Source of the DNA: Ruminococcus sp.
Lineage (GTDB): Bacteria; Bacillota_A; Clostridia; Oscillospirales; Ruminococcaceae
DNA length: 52,270 bases
Assembly: GCF_024684275.1 (NCBI RefSeq)
Contig: NZ_JAIKXF010000038.1
Span: 1 to 52,270, forward strand
Direction: 5' to 3'
Every line of letters starts with the position of its first letter. Positions within the stretch are counted from its first letter, which is position 1. The notes beneath the pieces were generated by a model. That model was not told where the DNA came from and searched no databases. It saw nothing but the letters and a program-made list of their open reading frames with translations. Position numbers and translations under genes: made by a program. This document shows positions 48,330 through 52,270 of this stretch, piece by piece.

Positions 48330-51179
48330 ATGAAGGTAAACGATAGGATACACGGCTTTGCCGTTACAAGGATAGCTCCTGCCCCATGCAGCGGCTCGGA
48401 ACTCATAGAAATGCGCCATGAAAAAACAGGAGCACAGCTGATATGGCTGAAAAACGACGGTGAAAACAAGCTTTTCTCCATAGCTTTCAGAACTCCGCCA
48501 AGTGACGATACGGGAATATTCCATATACTTGAGCACTCTGTTCTCGGCGGATCGAAGAAATATCCCGTAAAGGAGCCATTTCTGGAGCTGATGAAGGGGA
48601 CAATGAACACCTTCCTCAATGCAATGACCTATCCAGACAAGACGGTATTTCCTGTTTCAAGCCGAAACGATGCGGATTTCATGAACCTTACAAGGGTGTA
48701 TCTTGATGCTGTATTTGATCCTGCTATCTACTATAATCCCAACATTTTCAGGCAGGAGGGCTGGCACATCGAAATGCGCAGTGAGTCCGACGAGCCTGTT
48801 TACAAGGGTGTGGTATTCAACGAGATGAAGGGTGCTCTTTCCTCGGTATACAGCCGAATTGAGACTGAGATAATGGGGGCTCTCTTTCCTGATACCTGTT
48901 ATCGCTTTGAGTCGGGCGGACTTCCCGAGGCTATACCAGATCTCACAAATGAGCAGTTTATAGAGGGCCACCGCACCTACTATCACCCATCAAACGCCTA
49001 CATATATCTGGACGGTCCTGTGGACATCGACGCTGTGCTGAAGCTTATGGACAGCGAGTACCTCAGCCGCTACGACAAGCACAGGGTGGACAGCGAGATC
49101 TCTCAGCAGAAAGCCATTGCGCCTACAGTTAAGAAGTGCTTTTACGAGATAACTCCTGACGAGGAAGAGACAGATCACACCTACCTTGTTATCGGAAAGG
49201 TGCTGGGCAGCTGGCAGGAACGTGAGAAGATAACTGCGGCTTCGGTGCTTGCGGAGGCTCTTACAGGCAGCAATGATGCTCCGCTGAAACGTGCTCTCCT
49301 TGATACGGGGCTCTGTCTTGACGTATCACTTGAGGTAAGCGACGGTATCTTACAGCCCTTCGGTTGTCTCTGCATAAATAATACAAACGAGGAAAGCTGC
49401 GGAAAGCTGAAAGAAAAAGTACGTGAGGCAGTTACAGAGCTTTTCAGCAGAGGCATAGACCGTCAGCTGCTGACAGCTGCGCTGAACCGTCTGGAATTCA
49501 GATTCCGCGCAGGCGGTGAGCCGAGAGGTCTTACACGCAATATCTCCGCACTTTCAGCATGGCTCTACGGCGGCGATCCGCTTCATTATCTGGAGCTCGG
49601 GGAGGTCTATGATTCGCTCCGCAGCAAGACAGACAGCGGATATTTTGAGGAGCTTCTGAAAGAATGGCTCCTTGATGACAGCGGCAGGGCGGAGCTCTAT
49701 CTGCTGCCCTTACGAACCTACGGCGAGGAGCAGAAGGCTGCCGAGGCAAAGCGGCTTGCAGCTGTGGTTGACGGGCTCTCCTGCGAGGAACGCTCCGTTA
49801 TTGTCGAGCAGAACAGACAGCTTGACGAATGGCAGCAGTCCGTGGATACCCCAGAGCAGCTTGCCGCAATGCCGCACCTTGCGCTTTCCGAGGTAAGTCC
49901 CGAGCCGCTGCGATTCGACACCGAGGAAACAAGGACAAAGGGCGTGACCGTCTTAAAGCATACCGCCCAGGATAAGGGCATTGCAGCTCTCAGCCTCTAT
50001 TTCTCGCTTGCTGACTGCACCGAGACACAGCTCTCGGCAGCTGCGGCTGCGGCTGAGCTTTTCGGAGAGCTGCCTACAGAAAAGAGTACTGCTGCTGTCT
50101 TACAGCGCAGGATAACAGGACTTCTCGGCAGTATCAGCTACGGTGTCGATGTATTCTCAAAGTGCGGAGCTTCAGATAAGTGCAGCCCCTATTTCGCAGT
50201 AAAGGCGCGTTTCCTCGAAAAGAACACCGAAGAGGCACTTGCCCTTATCGCGGAGATACTCACCGAGACTGATTTCAGCGATATATCGGCAGTTACCGAG
50301 CTTCTCAAGCAGACCGACGAGAACTACAAGCAGAGCATTATCGCCAACGGTCATACCTACTCCATGGGACGTGTCCGCGCAGTTCTTTCTGCGGAGTCCG
50401 CAGTGAATGAGCTGGTATCGGGCTATGAGGGCTACAAGAGGCTTCATGAAGCCATAAAGTCTCCCGAAAAGCTTGTGAACGAAATAAAGGCTCTCAGCGG
50501 CAGAATGATCTGCACTGCAAGACTGACAGCAAGTGTTACAGGAACTGCGGATATATTGCCGCTTCTTGAAGCTCTTCCCACGGGAACTGCGGCTGAGCAG
50601 GACGATATGAGCTTCAAGCTGGATATTCCGGAAAAACAGGGCGTTATAATACCCGCAGGCGTTTCATACTCCGCAATGGCGTTTCCTGATACCGACGCAG
50701 ATACAGCGGTGAGAAAGGTGCTTTACCGCGCATTGTCCCTTGAATACCTCTGGAACGAGGTGAGAGTAAAGGGCGGAGCCTACGGTACGGGAGCAGTTAT
50801 TGCCCCTTGCGGTGAGCAGGCATTCTTCTCATACCGTGATCCGTCACCTGCGGCAACTATCGGCATATACAGGAAAGCAGCTGACTTCATCACTGATTAC
50901 TGCGGCGGAGCTCCGGATATTACACAGTATATCATCAGCACTGTCGCAAAAGAAGAGCCCCTGATGTCCGACGGCAACAGGAGCGCAAAGGCTGACGGAT
51001 TGTGGTTCAGAGGTATCACCGACGCAGAGCGCAGAGACGAGAAAAAGCGTATGCTCAGTGTTACGGCAGAGCAGCTGAGCAAGGCAGCAGAAACACTGAA
51101 AAGCTTCGGAAATCTGTGCGTAATGGGTACAGAAGCAGCAATGGAAGGACTTGGACTAAAAAAGGACAGCCTTGCATAA
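48330..51179 (+). CDS. M16C (presequence-protease-type) zinc metallopeptidase
   Basis: 949 aa from the ATG at 48330 (GAGGG 7 nt upstream; the in-frame ATG at 48312 lacks an RBS). Inverted zinc motif H65-I-L-E68-H69 near the N-terminus is followed by PFLELMKGTMNTFLNAMTYPDKTVFPVSS, typical of PreP/M16C. Four M16 modules and the M16C-associated domain (~460-700) are present. The C-terminal half has GGAYGTGA. No signal peptide, so it is a cytoplasmic oligopeptidase that clears short peptides. Normal length. Confidence 0.95.
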   Translation: MKVNDRIHGFAVTRIAPAPCSGSELIEMRHEKTGAQLIWLKNDGENKLFSIAFRTPPSDDTGIFHILEHSVLGGSKKYPVKEPFLELMKGTMNTFLNAMTYPDKTVFPVSSRNDADFMNLTRVYLDAVFDPAIYYNPNIFRQEGWHIEMRSESDEPVYKGVVFNEMKGALSSVYSRIETEIMGALFPDTCYRFESGGLPEAIPDLTNEQFIEGHRTYYHPSNAYIYLDGPVDIDAVLKLMDSEYLSRYDKHRVDSEISQQKAIAPTVKKCFYEITPDEEETDHTYLVIGKVLGSWQEREKITAASVLAEALTGSNDAPLKRALLDTGLCLDVSLEVSDGILQPFGCLCINNTNEESCGKLKEKVREAVTELFSRGIDRQLLTAALNRLEFRFRAGGEPRGLTRNISALSAWLYGGDPLHYLELGEVYDSLRSKTDSGYFEELLKEWLLDDSGRAELYLLPLRTYGEEQKAAEAKRLAAVVDGLSCEERSVIVEQNRQLDEWQQSVDTPEQLAAMPHLALSEVSPEPLRFDTEETRTKGVTVLKHTAQDKGIAALSLYFSLADCTETQLSAAAAAAELFGELPTEKSTAAVLQRRITGLLGSISYGVDVFSKCGASDKCSPYFAVKARFLEKNTEEALALIAEILTETDFSDISAVTELLKQTDENYKQSIIANGHTYSMGRVRAVLSAESAVNELVSGYEGYKRLHEAIKSPEKLVNEIKALSGRMICTARLTASVTGTADILPLLEALPTGTAAEQDDMSFKLDIPEKQGVIIPAGVSYSAMAFPDTDADTAVRKVLYRALSLEYLWNEVRVKGGAYGTGAVIAPCGEQAFFSYRDPSPAATIGIYRKAADFITDYCGGAPDITQYIISTVAKEEPLMSDGNRSAKADGLWFRGITDAERRDEKKRMLSVTAEQLSKAAETLKSFGNLCVMGTEAAMEGLGLKKDSLA

Positions 51180-51186
51180 GTGAAAT

Positions 51187-51217
51187 AGCCCGAAGGCATT
51201 GGTCGCCTTCGGGCTTT
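51187..51217. terminator. Bidirectional terminator after the M16 gene
   Basis: An 11-bp stem AGCCCGAAGGC / GCCTTCGGGCT (51187-51197 with 51204-51214) between convergent genes. Confidence 0.85.
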
Positions 51218-51222
51218 GCTTG

Positions 51223-51636
51223 TCATATGATGATACCGCTGAAATGGTCTATCTCATGCTGGATTATCTCCGCATCAAAATCGCGGAATATATCACGGCG
51301 GCGCTTGAACTTTCTGTCCATATACTCCACGGTGATTATGCGGTGACGGGTAACGGGACGGACACCGCTGAGCGACAGACAGCCCTCCTCGGTATCATAG
51401 GTCTCTTTAGACTTGTCTACTATTTTCGGGTTTATCATAACGACGTACTCGTCGCCGATAAGAGCTGCAAGAATGGTCTTGTGAACGCCTATCATGTTGG
51501 CAGCCATACCCACACAGTGCTCCTCGTTTGCTTTCAGGGTGTCAAGAAGGTCACGAGCCACCTGCATATCGGCTTTTGTGGCTGGTTCTGATTTAATACT
51601 GAGGACGGCTTCGTCCTTAACAATGTCTTTTACCAT
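51223..51636 (-). CDS. def: Peptide deformylase, variant with altered motif 1
   Basis: 137 aa. Motif 2 EGCLS (84-88) and motif 3 HEIDH (127-131) carry the Cys and both His metal ligands and the catalytic Glu. Motif 1 reads GMAANM (43-48), so the usual Gln that stabilises the transition state is Met. The protein ends six residues after HEIDH and lacks the C-terminal extension. It belongs to a Clostridia group with AANMIG. Deformylase activity or a specialised substrate is possible. RBS AAAGGA is weakly spaced. Confidence 0.88.
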   Translation of the reverse strand: MVKDIVKDEAVLSIKSEPATKADMQVARDLLDTLKANEEHCVGMAANMIGVHKTILAALIGDEYVVMINPKIVDKSKETYDTEEGCLSLSGVRPVTRHRIITVEYMDRKFKRRRDIFRDFDAEIIQHEIDHFSGIII

Positions 51637-51655
51637 TATTTTTTCCTTTCAAACG

Positions 51656-51682
51656 AAAAACGGGACAGTTATGTCCCGTTAT
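51656..51682 (-). terminator. Terminator after the amidohydrolase gene
   Basis: A 9-bp stem AACGGGACA / TGTCCCGTT (51659-51667 with 51672-51680). On the minus strand a T run follows, so it ends the amidohydrolase transcript just before def. Confidence 0.82.
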
Positions 51683-51687
51683 TTTTA

Positions 51688-52270
51688 TTAAAGTCCAAGA
51701 AATTCCTTGAAATTGCCTGCCAGCAGCTTCTGATTTTCTTCCTCGGTAAAGCCAAGCTTCAGGAAACGCATAAACTCGTCCTCGTGGCTCCACATAGGGA
51801 AATCCGAGCCGAAAAAGCAGTTTTCGACACCGTATTTTCTAATGATATGTACGGCTCTTTCAGGAGAAAGGAATGCAAGAGAGCTGCTGAAATCGAATCT
51901 GACGTTTTCAAGTCCCGGCAGTATCTCCTCGGCTTCGCTCCACTGCTGATAGCCGCCCAGATGTGCCGCCATGAGCTGGAGCTTCGGGAAGTTATCGTGT
52001 ATCCTCTTGATACGGTGAGGAGCCGAATAATCGTATCTTGCGTCGCCGCAGTGGATAAGCAGTGGGAGCTGTCCCTCTATCTGCTCATAGATCTTGAATG
52101 CCTCGGGAGAGTCAGCGTTGAACTTCTGAAAATCGGGGTGGAGCTTTACTCCGTGAAGCCCGAATCTTTTTATCTGCTCAATGTCGGCTTCAATATTTTC
52201 AGAATCCGCATGAGTGGTGCCGAAGCCGTAAAAGCATTCGTGCTGGTCGCATTTTTTTGCGATAAATGTA
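51688..52270 (-). CDS. Amidohydrolase family 2 protein (5' end outside window)
   Basis: The C-terminal ~193 residues are present; the frame is open through position 52270. Motifs GVKLHPDFQ, LLIHCGD, MAAHLGG and the C-terminal GSDFPMW match the amidohydrolase-2 TIM-barrel family of metal-dependent hydrolases and decarboxylases. Metal ligands would include the His of HPD/IHCGD/AAHLGG and the Asp of GSDFP. Substrate unknown. The start lies beyond the window, so the internal ATG at 51972 is not the true start. Confidence 0.85.
   Translation of the reverse strand, partial: TFIAKKCDQHECFYGFGTTHADSENIEADIEQIKRFGLHGVKLHPDFQKFNADSPEAFKIYEQIEGQLPLLIHCGDARYDYSAPHRIKRIHDNFPKLQLMAAHLGGYQQWSEAEEILPGLENVRFDFSSSLAFLSPERAVHIIRKYGVENCFFGSDFPMWSHEDEFMRFLKLGFTEEENQKLLAGNFKEFLGL

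Noticed and set aside
51688..51972. Amidohydrolase as a short complete 94-aa gene starting at 51972
   Set aside because: The frame stays open to the window edge and carries family motifs upstream of that Met, so the gene is truncated by the window.

Overview
The window looks like a chromosomal segment of a spore-forming, anaerobic Oscillospiraceae bacterium close to Ruminococcus (R. flavefaciens, R. albus and R. champanellensis are the genera/species I have in mind). The grounds are the conserved yabP-yabQ-divIC-yabR order, three secreted proteins with type I dockerin repeats, Thr-rich linkers, T-box control of tRNA synthetase genes and strong AGGAGG ribosome binding sites. This is inference from gene content; no 16S or other rRNA gene is present. 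I found no tRNA genes, CRISPR array, prophage or insertion sequence.

Layout. 1-2.8 kb: an Asn T-box leader (5' part missing) followed by asnS and asnA. 2.8-8.9 kb (minus strand): a HEPN-like membrane protein, then a Phe T-box driving pheS, a small membrane protein gene and pheT. 9.1-15.9 kb: a small membrane protein, the bifunctional NAD(P)HX repair enzyme, two lipoproteins, a dockerin protein and a DUF3810-type HELAH membrane protein. 15.9-21.5 kb: yabP, yabQ, divIC, an S1-domain protein, a membrane protein, a YifB/ComM-type ATPase and a RodA/FtsW-type SEDS protein.

21.7-24.95 kb is the most unusual locus. A consensus promoter precedes a lipoprotein and two secreted dockerin proteins. All three carry repeated Tyr-Gly-x-x-Pro motifs, five of them inside a longer phased repeat. 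A radical SAM/SPASM enzyme follows 3 nt after the last of them. This looks like a radical-SAM modification system whose substrates are exported, surface- or cellulosome-attached proteins.

25-35.6 kb: meso-diaminopimelate dehydrogenase, trmB, a small gene with two possible starts, and a pyrimidine operon (PyrR attenuator, pyrR, pyrC, pyrF, carA, carB). A four-helix-bundle/IVP gene bounded by 26-bp inverted repeats sits inside the pyr operon. 35.8-43.2 kb: uvrB, a site-2-protease pair, a PdaA-like deacetylase, a DUF11-type protein, and an ECF sigma factor with a putative membrane anti-sigma partner carrying a duplicated ectodomain. 43.2-52.3 kb: a Sel1-repeat/membrane/lipoprotein operon, a zinc-ribbon leucine-rich-repeat protein, an M16C peptidase, a peptide deformylase variant and a truncated amidohydrolase.

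Small palindromic intergenic repeats (GTAGGGGCG-type and CTAAGAAC-type) are scattered between genes. The products that act on the cell envelope or outside (lipoproteins, dockerin proteins, M50, PdaA, SEDS, DivIC) make up a large share of the window; the rest is housekeeping.
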